Translations under genes and position numbers: made by a program
The notes under the pieces: model-generated
Databases searched by the model: none
What the model saw: only the letters and a program-made list of their open reading frames with translations
What the model was told of the DNA's origin: nothing
Shown here: positions 35,130 to 46,433 of the stretch, piece after piece
Layout of the letters: every line of letters begins with the position of its first letter
How positions within the stretch are numbered: the stretch's first letter is position 1
Assembly (NCBI GenBank): GCA_950295325.1
Contig: OX485805.1
Coordinates: 55,144,758 to 55,204,757 of the forward strand
Length of the DNA: 60,000 nt
Reading direction: 5' to 3'
Origin: Polytrichum commune
Taxonomy: Eukaryota; Streptophyta; Polytrichopsida; Polytrichales; Polytrichaceae

Positions 35130-36950
35130 TACTTTGACCTACTAGTATGACATTCTATCCATGCGCAATTATATAAATAGTATTATGTAAGGAACATGTA
35201 TTGCATGCACGCAACTTGATATTGAAAATATGTAAATCGGTCGCAAACCTTAGGTGTTACCAAGGTCTCATGAATATAAATATGTATATAATAGATACAT
35301 AATGTCAAAATATGATGCTCGTTAATACATAATATTAAATGATTTACGACCAAAGTGTGAAGTCCAAGTTAATTGATAATGGAGACCTAATATATGTTAT
35401 GAATGTATGTGATTGTGTATGTGTGTATATATATATATATACACACACACAGACACAATAAGGTAAACTCGGGTAAAAACATGTTGTGAAGGCCCCTAAA
35501 ATTATAGGGATGATCATATGATTCACATCAAAACATGCCCGTAATATGCTCACAAGTGTGTGAAAACCATTAAAAAGATGGGTTAATCCATAATGGCTTG
35601 TACTAGGGTAGATTGAGGATAATATGAATCTAATCATACCTAGATGTAAGTTACGACTTAATTCAAATGTAACCCTAGGTATAAAAATAATGAATTAAAA
35701 TAGCATGTGTGGAAATGTTTAATTAATTTGGAATGGTCAATATGATAGAGTAATCTTAAGAAATGAAACCATACTTACAACAAGTCACACTTAAAATTAT
35801 GTGTTTTACATCCTACGAGAAGTATGTGGATGCTCGTAAATAAAAGTGTTGATTTAAACTAAAGTTTGAAGACATGCATGTTATAATGATATTAAGTTTG
35901 GATTGTGTGATCAAATAACACTCAACAGTATTAAGGGGAAAGATGGAGCATTTCAACACTCACTTTTCACCCGAACCAAAGCTTTCCCTTAAATCTATTA
36001 ATTTTGAATCTCAAAATGACAATTGGCATGATTCTCAATTATTATAGTTATTGGGAACCGAATAAAGCAATTTCCAATCCAACCAACATCGGTATATCAT
36101 TTTGACATGCCCATAGACCACAACATGGCCACATATATTGAGAAAGGTTCGTAGGATAAAAAAGATGTAGGGATGCAGGGTTTAGGGTTTGTGATAGTTG
36201 TGTATGTGGTTTAGGGTTTAGGGTTTGGTCGTTAGTACGATACATTACACCTCAAACAATATTGACTCCTAAAAACCCGTATCACACTAACTTAATTTAT
36301 GACAAGCTCACAGTTGATGGTAGCCCCACTATACAATCTCAAATTGGTGCTTTATGAATGTAATATTTATTTGAAAAACCATGGTTCAAATTGAAAGATA
36401 TCTTGTTTACGAAAACTCTATATTCGAAAACATCATATACACATCCTTAGGGTTGTATTCTTCATTGAAAACCTATGACATACATTCCATGCTAGCGATA
36501 TATTTGACCATATGGCTCATTAGTTAAATGCAATTACATCATTGTTGAAAATTACAGTTCAATGCACTATATAATTTTTAGTTCAAGTCGACGCCAAATT
36601 AAATGAATTGACGTCCTATTGGAGATTGAATTTTCCTCCACCTCTTGTAAGAAAACGAATAGCCCCTCTCAACAATCTCAAATTGGGTCCTTTATGTACT
36701 ATGTAATATATATTTGAAGAACCATGGTTCAACCTTAAAGTTATCTCGTTCATGAACACCATATACATCAGAACACCATATACACATCATTGGGGGTGGA
36801 TTCTTCATCGAATACCCACTAAATGACATACATTGTGCAATACGAATTTACTTAAGGTTGTTTTTGAAAATATGTTTACAAGGAATCCAATTGTAAATGT
36901 ACTAAGGGCATACGGCACACAAAATTCATGTCTTCAACCTAAGTTCTTCA
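35130..36950. other. AT-rich intergenic DNA with a direct duplication
   Basis: A block at 36322-36490 is repeated, diverged, at 36661-36836: both have CAATCTCAAATTGG, TTTGAA-AACCATGGTTCAA, ATATACACATC and TGACATACATT. A (TA)n(CA)n microsatellite is at 35427-35451. No gene is seen; the frames here lack motifs. Confidence 0.55.
36178..36228 (+). repeat. Interstitial telomere-like TTTAGGG repeats
   Basis: GGGTTTAGGGTTT occurs twice, the second time as GGTTTAGGGTTTAGGGTTTG. This matches the common plant telomere unit TTTAGGG over a few units only. Such short interstitial tracts also occur near plant promoters (telo-box), but no transcription start is evident here. Confidence 0.7.
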
Positions 36951-37410
36951 AGTTAATGTGATTAATGCTTCCATTACATATTATACATATACATATGATT
37001 TACGCCCCCCTTCATTACATCTACATCCATATCCGATGGCATTTCCCCCCATTCCACGATGTCCCCATCCTATCTCCTCCCATTTCCCCCATCCTCCCAT
37101 TTCCCCATGCCATGTGCTCCCATTTTCTCCATACCCCATCCCCCCATCCCCCCATTGGCCACGTGGAACGTCGCCAATGGAACGACGGCAATGGACCGTC
37201 GCCATTGGCACGACGCCATGTGGCAGCCATGGGGAAACCCTAACGGCGGCGGCTACCACCCCGCGCCCCTTCTCTCTTCTCCTCATTCTCATTTGGAACA
37301 GAGAGAGGAGGAGAGGAGAGCTTAGAGTTTTCGGAGCGAAGCTCTGTCACATTTTTCTCTTCCTTATTTTATTATGCTTCAAGTTGTGTTTGAGTTGCAT
37401 TGCGTTCGCT
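36951..37410 (+). other. C-rich, promoter-like or 5'-leader DNA
   Basis: Runs of CCCCCATCCTCCCATTTCCC and similar fill this stretch. It ends with CT/GA-rich leader-like sequence. The 151-codon frame across it is mostly Pro/His from the C-runs and I do not accept it as a gene. It could be the promoter or leader for the DGQH-protein gene, whose first ATG follows an acceptor-like site at 38507. Confidence 0.35.
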
Positions 37411-37965
37411 TGAGAGGTGACTTATTCAGAGTAGAGAGCTTGAGGGTTGCAAGATTGTTAGTAGAGCTGGAGTTTGAATATTGGGGTTTGAAAGCTTGAA
37501 GCTTGTAGCTGCACCAGAATAGTTGCTAGGGTTTGTACATAAAGAGTGAGGGCTTGAAAGTGTGGTGAAGGAGTGAGTGGTGCAAGGGTGAAGTTGTTTT
37601 GTAGATTTTTTTGTTGTTTTGTGGTTTTTTCAAGAAGGGAGGAACAATTTCTATTGTAAAACACTTCAATGTGAGTACAACAATTCTTCTAAATTCACAA
37701 CCCACATCTTGATTTGTTTCATTGTTCATTTCCATTTGTTTTGTTTGAATTATGAGCTTTGGCAGGTTTTGCATGCAATATGAGCTTTGATAATCATTCT
37801 GAAGCTCAATTATGTTGTGGTTTTCATTTTTTGTTCCATTCAATCGTTCTGAGCAAGCACTTGCAAGCATTCTTCAAAGGAAGAATCACAGTCAACCGTA
37901 TACGTATTCGTATATATGTGAATACATATATGTACGGACAATATGTGAGAACCAAACCAACCACA

Positions 37966-38479
37966 TTTACGAACGATCGTTCGTAACTGCGAAAAGCGCC
38001 TGACCCAACCCTTTTTACGAACGCTCGTTCGTAAATACCCCAACCCAAAGCACAAGTGAAGGAGTTTACGAACGCGCGTTCGTAAATACCCTAACCCAAA
38101 GCACAAATCCAGAAATATACGAACGCGCGTTCGTCAAATACGATGGACATAATTATAGTTATAATTATAATTATAACTATAACTATAGATATACGATGGA
38201 AATAATTATAATTATAATTATACAAACAACTATAAAAATACCATCACTTTGAAATAATTAAAACCAAATAACCAAACTTACAAACGCACGTCCGTGAAAG
38301 CGTGAAATATAAATTCAACCGATCAAAACACCTTTTTACGAACGACCGTTCGTAAATGTGCCTAAAAGCTATTAGATCAAATATATGAATGAATGTTATG
38401 TTATACACCCAAACCCACAATGCAAACAGTGGTCTGCAGCCTGGTGATAACACTCACGAACGAACAAACGTTCATAAAT
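37966..38479. repeat. Seven palindromes before the DGQH gene
   Basis: Copies lie at 37966-37987, 38014-38035, 38065-38086, 38116-38137, 38277-38298 (degenerate), 38335-38356 and 38453-38479 (degenerate). The first four are spaced 48-51 bases and partly share the spacer ACCC(C/T)AACCCAAAGCACAA, so this part is a local tandem amplification. The group ends about 30 bases before the GTGCAG acceptor that precedes the ATG at 38508. It probably lies in a 5' intron or promoter of that gene. Confidence 0.9.
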
Positions 38480-38507
38480 ACTTTACTAAAAGTGTGTCAT
38501 TGTGCAG

Positions 38508-40609
38508 ATGGCTAGATCAACCAGGAGTGCCATTGAAATGTTCGTGGTGCAGATTGAAAGCCTCCCACTGACAGTGTCGGACACAAATGGCAACGACAAT
38601 TACGTCCCAAAGGACGACTTCATGGGGGAGTGGACGGCGCTCCCAGAGAAAACCGAAGACAGTCTCTTTGTCCTGTGCTTCACCTACGAGCTGGAGACGA
38701 GAGCAGACCAGCCTGAACAATGGGTGCAGATGAAGACATGGGAAATAGAGTTAATAGAGGCCCAGGGAGAGTACGTCACCTTGGACATGAAAAACAAGAA
38801 GGACCACATCAACCTCCTGTTGCACTACGGGGTACACACCTTCTCCCACAATTACGCCATTCTGACCGTGGGAGAAGATGCCAAGCATTTCAACTTGCAG
38901 GGTCTCTTCACAAAGTACGCTTTGAGCCAGTACTGGACAGCCAGGAAGCTAACTGCCTTGGCATTGAACATCTCCAAGTACAACAGTGTGGTCGCTGAGG
39001 CGAATAAGAAGAAAAAAAGTCCAAGAAAACCTTCTGTGTCTGGGGCAGGAGGCTCGCGAAGTGCACCCCGGCCTGTTCCATCGGTGAGCCGGGCGTCGGA
39101 GGGGCCCAACAGACATTCCACGCCAACGAAAAGGTCAAGGGATGAAATGGAGAAGTCGGGAGTGACAGAGACGGCGGAGGTGAGCTCGCCTCCCTTAATG
39201 CCAACCCCTTTGAAGAAGGGAGAAAACCCGGACGCCGTGAAGGCTACCAGAATCCTAAGAGACTTCAACAATTACTCAAAGGATTGTTGGCCCATGGGAA
39301 GGCACTTTACATTCAATGTAGACTGCTTTAAGTGCAAGAAATCGCCAAACAAGTGGGTGGTTAGGTCTCGTGAGAGCGGGGGTGTAAAGTGGCAAATCAA
39401 CAATTTGATGAACAACGTCAAGTGGGACAGGCAGACCGTCTGCGTGATGCCGAAGGGCCTCACGTCCTGTCCGACTGAAAAAGATTGGCCCCGGATCCAG
39501 AATGGTGAGTTCTGGATCATAGATGGACAGCACAGCCTGGAGGCGTCGCAGATCATCCTGAAGGACGACAACTTCCAACACGAGCTAAAGGGGGACCTGC
39601 GCTACAGGAAGGCCTTCCTAGTGTGGTCGGACGACTGGGATAAGCTCCGAAAGATTTCTACTTTCTTGAATTCCGGAAATAAGATAAAAACGTTTGAGGC
39701 GTTGTGGGCAGCAAACATAGTGGCTGCAAGAGATGTTTGGGTGGCACATGGGTGTCTGCCAAAGGAAAGAGAGAACGCGAAGACACAGTCTCCGCAATGG
39801 AAGGTAATTTTACGAACGAACGTTCATAAAGATGACTGCATTTCAAATTTCTTGAGCTTATATAATTTCATGTATAGTTATATTTTCCCTATAGTTCCCA
39901 TTTCACGAACGTGCGTTCGTATTTAGTACAACACTGACACATTTGTTTTTTTAGGCATTTTGCAATGCAATGGTGGACAAATTTTCCTTCATCGACATGA
40001 AGTCCACAACCACAAAGTTAGTACTGGAGCTAAAGGGTGAGCTTCGTCTCATTTGCTGCAATAGGGACACTTGGGAGTTGTGGACCCAATTTTTTGACGC
40101 ACACAGCTCGGGCGATCTTGTCAACCCCGACACAGAGGACAAATACAGCGCGGACAAGACCAGAGAGGCCCCTCCACTGCTAAGGGAGTTTTTCAGGTCA
40201 CTGCAAGGACTCACTGAGTCGGAACTGAAGCGCTGTGCGGTTCATGTATTTGGGAACACAGTGGGAAGATCAATCCCATATCCCAAGATTTTTTTTGAAG
40301 AGGCCCAAGCACAAGCCCGGAACATACTCCATCAAGGAGTGGTGCGACCACAGGAAGATGAAGACAGCTGCGATGCGGGAGTTGAGCGGTCTCCTGCCAG
40401 AAATGCAACTCTTCCATGCCGACGGCGACATCAACTGGGCCAAATGGAAGGAGTTCAAGTTGCTGTACAACATCAACGGGGACTCTATGCGAAGCCTAGT
40501 GAAAGAGCACATCGTTGTTCTGAAACTCAAGGGCAACAAGAGAGCCAAGAAGACGGAGACAGAACCAGAGGAGCTGCAGCGGTACATTTCCTTCTTGGAG
40601 AGAAAGTGA
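38508..40609 (+). CDS. DGQH-motif (ParB/DGQHR-like) protein
   Basis: Exon 1 is 38508-39803 and exon 2 starts at 39955, joined in phase 0. Residues about 1-165 form an unrecognised globular region. Residues about 166-240 are Lys/Ser/Pro-rich and disordered. Near residue 340 lies FWIIDGQHSLEA, preceded by WPRIQ and followed by a Trp-rich segment and FLNSGNKIKTFEALW. A D-G-Q-H-x-x-x-A strand-turn-helix with a later N-x-x-N-K segment is the layout of ParB/DGQHR-type domains, where R normally follows H; here it is S. Exon 2 shifts frame at a T8 run (40289-40296). The frame that looks protein-like beyond it includes KPGTYSIKEWCDHRKMK and ends at 40609, giving about 649 residues with one T fewer. 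Function is unknown; nucleic-acid or nucleotide binding is inferred. Confidence 0.6.
39804..39954 (+). other. Intron bracketed by two palindromes (DGQH gene)
   Basis: GTAATT donor, palindrome at 39809-39830, about 70 unique bases, palindrome at 39902-39923, then CTGACACATTTG (39934-39945) and TTTTTTTAG. It is phase 0 and 151 bases. The left palindrome has the variant right arm TTCATAAAG and the right one TTCGTATTT. Both variants recur in the same places in the intron at 44710-44896 of a different gene. Confidence 0.85.
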
Positions 40610-40963
40610 AACGCCACATTCGAGGCCCGGGGAGATCACTGGGTGAAAATCGTAGAACCACGTGCGATAAAAAAATAGGGTCCAATATATTCATTGTAGG
40701 TAAATTTTGTAAAAAACTTACATATAATATAGGGGGTTTGAAAATAATGAAAAAAGATTACATGTAAAATACCATCACATATAATGGCGTCTTTTATCTA
40801 GTCAGTACATGTAAAATAGCATGGAAACAATTATTAGGGGTAGCGGGTTTAGGATAGGGTATGTGCTAGTGGATGAAAAGAGGTAATTTTCGTTGGAAAA
40901 GCTTGGATGGATGACTTCGCATGCTAATTGGCTTCACCATTACTGAACCAAGGTATCCAAAAC

Positions 40964-41048
40964 TAGGAGGGAAAATTTGAACACGTTGGGTAGTGGACGT
41001 TCCAAAGCTGGGAGGGAAAATTTCAACACGTTGGGTGATGGACGTTAG
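40964..41048 (+). repeat. Two tandem units of about 50 bp
   Basis: GGGAGGGAAAATTT(G/C)AACACG followed by TTGGGT-TGGACGTT occurs twice. Non-coding, about 370 bases after the DGQH gene. Confidence 0.8.
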
Positions 41049-42141
41049 GATTTCTTAGGGTTTAGCGTTTTTGTGAAGTTCCTTCTTTGTTGCCGATGGT
41101 CTCTGGGTGTTGAGGAGGTATGTTTACGCTGCTGGAATGAGTTTACGCTGCCATGAATGAGGTCTGGAGGTCAAGATTCCCCTAAAACGATGGGTAAATC
41201 TCCTAAGTCTTGAATCTCAACTGGTTATTTCTGAAACTCAACCACTTCATCTGTAACCAGCGGCCGGTTTCCAGGGTTTTCTGTATCGCTTCTAATGTTT
41301 GTAATGAATGGATGTTTTGTTATTTGACGGAGAATTAGAGCACTGTGCTTGGAAAGAGGGCACTGAGAGGTGGAGTCTATTCATACCATTTGTGTCTACA
41401 TTAGGAAAAGGTTTGCATTTTCAAATGTAGTTCCTAGAAGAATTTTTTTGCTCCTAAATGAGCAAGGGTTTGATTATGAACATCTGCATTGGTGACACAC
41501 ATGCATCTCGATATTAGAGTTTCAGAAATACACGAGACTCAGGAATATTTGTAGCAGTAATCTTCGACATCCATACACTACTTACACATGTGGACTTTCC
41601 TGGGCTTGTGCAGATCGAATCTAAGGTTTAGGTTTCGAAGCAACTGCCGATAAAAGGAGAGGTAGTGAGCGATGTTCAAGGGAGGCAGATGATCCAGGGA
41701 GTTTATGTACCCGGTTGGTGAATGGACATTCTGAGGTATGAAATTCTTCAGAAGGAATAACTTCTATCTTGTTACAATTCTCAAATGACGCTTGGAAACA
41801 TGCTTTTAGACACATCTTAGAATGCGCATTACCCTCCTCGTACTTTGAGGGTAAATGCCCTGGTTGTTCCAGTTACAAAGACATTGAGGTTGAGGTTGAG
41901 GTGATTCCTTCTATTGATGACATAGACTGCTCCATCTTAAAAAGAAATGGCATTTTATTCCTAAATCTTCTCCTGGTGGAGAGCATGAAGTAGAGGATTT
42001 CATGTTTATATCCGAATTTTAACAAGCCATGATAAAGGAAAGGAATGTTACACTGGAGTTCACTATGTCAGATAAGCTTTGGATTTTATATGAGACCTTG
42101 TTGCATGGAAACTAGTCTCTGATGTAAGTTTGTGTAAATTG

Positions 42142-43673
42142 TGATGGCCAAAACAACGGGTCCAAAGGACTGGTTGAAGGCGCAGAAGCGGAAAACAGTC
42201 CAGTTTCTCTTAAATCCCATTGAAGCCTCACGCAACCACCTCAATTCAGCTGTGCTCCTTCTTTGTAAGTATTGCCTATCTGGACCTCTAAAATGCTATG
42301 AGGTGGGATGGATTACTGCATGTGTTATATTTGAGCTTATTGTAGAATGGTAAAATAACATATCAATAGATTTGGCAGTGGTTAGGGTTGAAGGTGTCTT
42401 TCCATCCATACATTGTTCCAGTTGTCAGAAGCCAGGGTGCTTCTGGGAAAACCTATGTGTTCATGTCAAGCACAGAACAAATGTTTGCCTCGGGTAGTTT
42501 TGGTGGATGTTTTGGTAGGTAAGGTAGATGAGCCTTGTTCGGTTACAATTTGTTGTATGCCTTACTACTTGGATTTGCGAGGTTGAAGTTTCTGTGCGTC
42601 TGCAAATGTATGTGAAGAAGCCTAGATCAATCCCATAATTTTTTGGAGCTAATCTCGAATGGTTATGAATTATCAAAGTCCATTGACATAGAATTATGAA
42701 CTATGTTAGCCATAAGAAAGCCACATAGGTCCCCTCCTCCGAGTTTTGTTGGCTATTGAGCCTAGAATGGTTAACAAACACATAGTCCAATCTCTTAAAA
42801 AACACAAGTTTTTTTGGTGTCCGTTCCTAGATGTGCACCAAACCACCCATACTCCAATGTAGGCAGCTCTATTCGACTCACTGGATAAATTCTATCTCTT
42901 GAACCCAAAACTGGATGTATGATTACTGTAGACACAATTTAAAATCTTGAACTCCTTGATAGCCTGTTTTTTGATCGTTGATCCTTGCAGATCTGGGATT
43001 TCCTGAGTTCTGAATTGTGGGCTCTCTTCTCAATGGCAGCTTCAGCAGATGGTTCATCTTTTGAAAATTATGAGGAGGCTGGAAAATTGGTGAAAGTTGT
43101 TGCTCGTGATTGTATGCCCGCAGAGTTAGGTTCCATCATTGAATTTCAATCTCGGACCGGTGTAGAGGTTTGTTTCACTGGTCTCTTGTTCAACAAAGTT
43201 CCATACATGAAGAGTATGAAATCAGGTTAAAGGAAAAGTCTTAATTAGCCTTTACACGTTGTTGTACAAACCATGGCCACAGAGAATCGTCTTTGGTATT
43301 TTCACTTATCAAAGTTCAGGAATTTTTTTGAGTCATTTCTGTCAGACACTTCAGGAATCCGTTGCTAGGGCATCTGGAGAAATTTCAAGAGGTTCTGCAA
43401 CTTTGGACATCAAATGGCTTGAAAGGCATCCATGTGTTCCAACCCTAAACTGTACACGCCTGTATTTGTTACTAAATTCTAATTTCAAATGTGCAAGTCC
43501 AAATTGCCTTGTGCTTTAGGTTTTCCTTTGTTGCTTGGAGTGCTTGTGAAATTATGGGATGTGCTTCGTTTATTTTAAGTTCTCATCCTAGTTTCAATTT
43601 TGCATTGGCTGCAGATTTCAAGACTGAAGTTTGGCTACAAGATCTGTGGACATGGCATGTAGTTGTTGTAGAG
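42142..43673 (+). CDS. Unknown multi-exon gene
   Basis: Three or four splice-bounded frames read in order. The first has MAKTTGPKDWLKAQKRK and LLNPIEASRNHLNSAVLLL, ending at a GTAAGT donor near 42266. The second begins after TTGCAG at about 42991 (IWDFLSSELWALFSMAASAD, then KLVKVVARDCMPAELGSII) and ends at GAG|GTTTGT near 43169. The third follows CACTTCAG at about 43353 (ESVARASGEISRGSATLD, then KWLERHPCVP). A possible last exon follows GGCTGCAG at about 43615. The composition is host-gene-like, unlike the surrounding transposon debris. No domain is recognised. An upstream exon near 41769-41993 with a CPGC motif may belong. Boundaries are provisional. Confidence 0.45.
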
Positions 43674-43699
43674 TTTTGTATGATATTTGCACATTAACA

Positions 43700-44290
43700 C
43701 TATTTTTCTGTGATTAGCTTCAGTTTTTGTGGTTACCCTTGTAAATTGCATTCTCAATTTTCTGGGATGTCAGCAAGCTGCATGTATATATTTGAGATTA
43801 TACACTTTCCGGAAGTATAGGACTTATAGACCTTGTGAAATTGTAAATTCTGCAAACATAAACTACATTGTGTTGAGAAACACAAACTGACTTCTATATC
43901 ATACTTGAATTTCATTTCAGAGTTTACAACAATGTTTAAATTCCATACCTTTGCCTTAGGTTTATTGTTTTGATTCATTTCATGTAAGTTTAGCATTGTA
44001 GTTGAGCTTCACAATTTATGGTTGTAAGAAGAGAAATGTCCTTTATGAAAAAGAATGTTGTGTATAGAACCCAAAAAAATGAAGTGTATTGGAGTATAGT
44101 CAAAAGAATTGGATACTTGGAGTATAAGAAAGAAAATTTAGTATAAGTAAATTAGGGTGTTTTTTAATGATTCCTCAAAAAATTATAAGTACTGATAGGG
44201 TGTACTAAAATACAAGCATTTACCTTTATTTTGAAAAATACCATACCTTATAATCTTTTTTGCAAGGTAAATAGCCCCCCAAAAAATAGG
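43700..44290. other. AT-rich intergenic DNA
   Basis: No motif-bearing frame. A degenerate palindrome remnant (CGAACGCACATGTATGT) lies at 44291-44312. Confidence 0.5.
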
Positions 44291-44709
44291 TCCCGAACGC
44301 ACATGTATGTAAAATATAAGAGGGAGTGATCTCCCCGGGATTCGAGGGCATCGCTAGATTTTGTGTTGTCACAACCAGGTTGGAGAGGATAATATTCTCC
44401 AAGTGGGACGGCACCATTAGCAGGGCCGAGGTCAGGGAGGACCGTAGGGGTTGCCCCTTCGCAATACTCGATTTCAGAGGGATCCCTGGTGCATCTAGGC
44501 AGGGGGCGAAGGGGGTGCCCTTTTACAACCCCTTCATGGCAAAATTCATGGAGCACAAATCTCCAGCCATGAGGGAACCACAGGTGTGGCTGTGGATTGT
44601 TGAACAGGAGAAGGTCTCCGTCGTCACCGAGTTGTACGAGGAGATGGCAATGAATGGAGAGACGGTTTACAACGTCTTTGGAGGCAACAAATTTATGTAC
44701 GTTGCAATG

Positions 44710-44896
44710 GTAAGTACTCCTACTAAACTTTACGAACGCTCGTTCATAAAGCCATGTATGTTGCATTTTCATGCCAGCGGAATGTAAGTAGTTCATACAG
44801 GTTGTCATAGATTTTTCGCACTGTAGACTCCCCCGTAGTGTTGATATTTACGAACGCTCGTTCGTATTTGCTGACACATTTGGTTCTGTCTCCCAG
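44710..44896 (+). other. Intron bracketed by two palindromes (methyltransferase-like gene)
   Basis: GTAAGT donor, palindrome 44729-44750 (right arm variant TTCATAAAG), later TGCATTTT, palindrome 44847-44868 (right arm TTCGTATTT), CTGACACATTTG at 44871-44882, then TCTCCCAG. It is phase 0 and 187 bases. It corresponds feature by feature to the intron at 39804-39954 although the flanking exons are unrelated. Confidence 0.85.
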
Positions 44897-45869
44897 ATGC
44901 TGGGGCTGTGCGTCAACAGATACATTGACGCAGTCAACGAGGAGGAGTATAAGATCCACATGACGAAGGCGTCCACAATGGATCTGGGTGACATGTCCGT
45001 CCCCAGGACGGAGTTCAACAGGCCCGCTGACGAGGGCATGCCCGTCATGGAGACAGACGACGACGAGCCCGTTCCATCCGCCAACCTGGATGCCATTGTC
45101 TAGTTGTTCGACGTCACCCCTATCCGAATGTTGGCGCCGTCGGGAAATCCATCCGACGTGCAGGGGACTCCAGGTGGATACACGGGCTCGTCGGCGGGGA
45201 CAACCCAAAATGTCCTCCCCGCCCGAACGTCTGGAGTGGAAGCCTTCGGCACTCCCGGGGGATGCTCAACTTCCGTATCGCCCAGGCCTCATGTCGTGGT
45301 TCTGAAGATGGAGAACCTCAATCTTCTCGACCAATGCTCGAGGCCGTCCTTGGACCTCTTCCGCAACACGAGGAGGAGGATGAAGAAGACCCCTTACGTG
45401 GAGTTGCCGGAGGGGGCAATCATCGAGGTCTCGGATGAGGACGAGGGCGACATGGAGATCATGGTCGAGTTGGGGGTGGACTTTGACAAAAACAAGAGGG
45501 TCAAAGAGGAGGCGTTGTCCATCGCCGAGCTTAACGCCAAGCTCGAGCAAAAGATGAAGGAGGACATGGCGAAGGCAGCAGAGGAGAATGCCAAAAAAAT
45601 GTTCGCGAGGAGTTGAGGCAATCCAACGAGAAGACGGATGCCATCCTCGCCATGCTCCAGCGTATGCAGAACTTCGCGGCGCCCCCCCAGCCGGCCTACC
45701 CCTTCCCTGGAGGATACCCCTCCCACTCCCCCCCACCATGCATGTTCCCCGGAGGGCCTTCCCACCAACAGGCGCCCCACCCTACGCCTGTTGGCACTCA
45801 TCCGCCCTCATAAGATCCCGCCACCACCTCCCACGACGCTGTCGCGGCGGCAATCCAAGAGGACGAGGA

Positions 45870-45891
45870 TTTACGAACGCGCGTTCGTGAA
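45870..45891. repeat. Palindrome inside a reading frame
   Basis: ACGAACG-CG-CGTTCGT lies in exon 2 of the methyltransferase-like gene. It is read in frame as DLRTRVRE between a Gln/Glu-rich stretch and a Pro-rich one. No splice signals bracket it tightly. Confidence 0.85.
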
Positions 45892-46260
45892 TCTTCAGGT
45901 CCTGCAGTCCTCACCCCTCCACCTTCAAGGGTAGGACTGCCATCAGGGACGGACACGGGTTCATTCACCGTCGTCCCCAGGGTAGTTGGTAGGCAGGGCA
46001 ATGACACTGCGCAACACACTGACATGGTCATTGTGGAAGACACGCAGGGGAGCCCCAATGACGCGGCAGGGATCCAAGGAATGGACGTGGAGAGCCATGA
46101 GCAGGAACGACATCCCTCCGTGCAGATGGAGGATGTCCGCATGGAGGCTCTCGACCTGGGCGGAGAGAGCGACGACGCGGAGCTCATCCAGCAGACCCAG
46201 GCGTCTCAGGCGGAGTGCGCAGCAAAGGCCATGGAGACAGAGGCGGGTGGCCCAACGGAC

Positions 46261-46282
46261 GTTATGAACGCGCGTTCGTTAA
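46261..46282. repeat. Second palindrome inside the same exon
   Basis: ATGAACG-CG-CGTTCGT, one outer CG changed to TG. It is read in frame as DVMNARSLIEEE. The frame is open through it. Confidence 0.85.
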
Positions 46283-46338
46283 TCGAAGAGGAGGGAACTG
46301 CTCGGTCCAGTGCCGCTGCCCCTCCCCCAGATGACGAG

Positions 46339-46433
46339 GTAACTCTCCTCTGAGAATACCACTCATTTGACGAACGCGCGTTCGTAACCACTAACCCCTG
46401 TGCGTTGTGTTCTTGGTGACTCCTCTCCATCAG
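46339..46433 (+). other. Short intron with one palindrome
   Basis: GTAACT donor after GACGAG, palindrome 46367-46388, CACTAACCC branch-like site, and CTCCATCAG acceptor. 95 bases, phase 0. All introns I resolve in this gene carry the palindrome. Confidence 0.7.

Noticed and set aside
36958-37413. 151-codon Pro/His-rich ORF
   Set aside because: The frame follows C-runs, other frames are equally open, and it has no protein motif. It reads better as promoter or leader DNA.
44248-46187. Long minus-strand ORFs opposite the methyltransferase-like gene
   Set aside because: GC-rich third positions of the plus-strand exons keep the antisense frames open. Splice sites and motifs support the plus strand.
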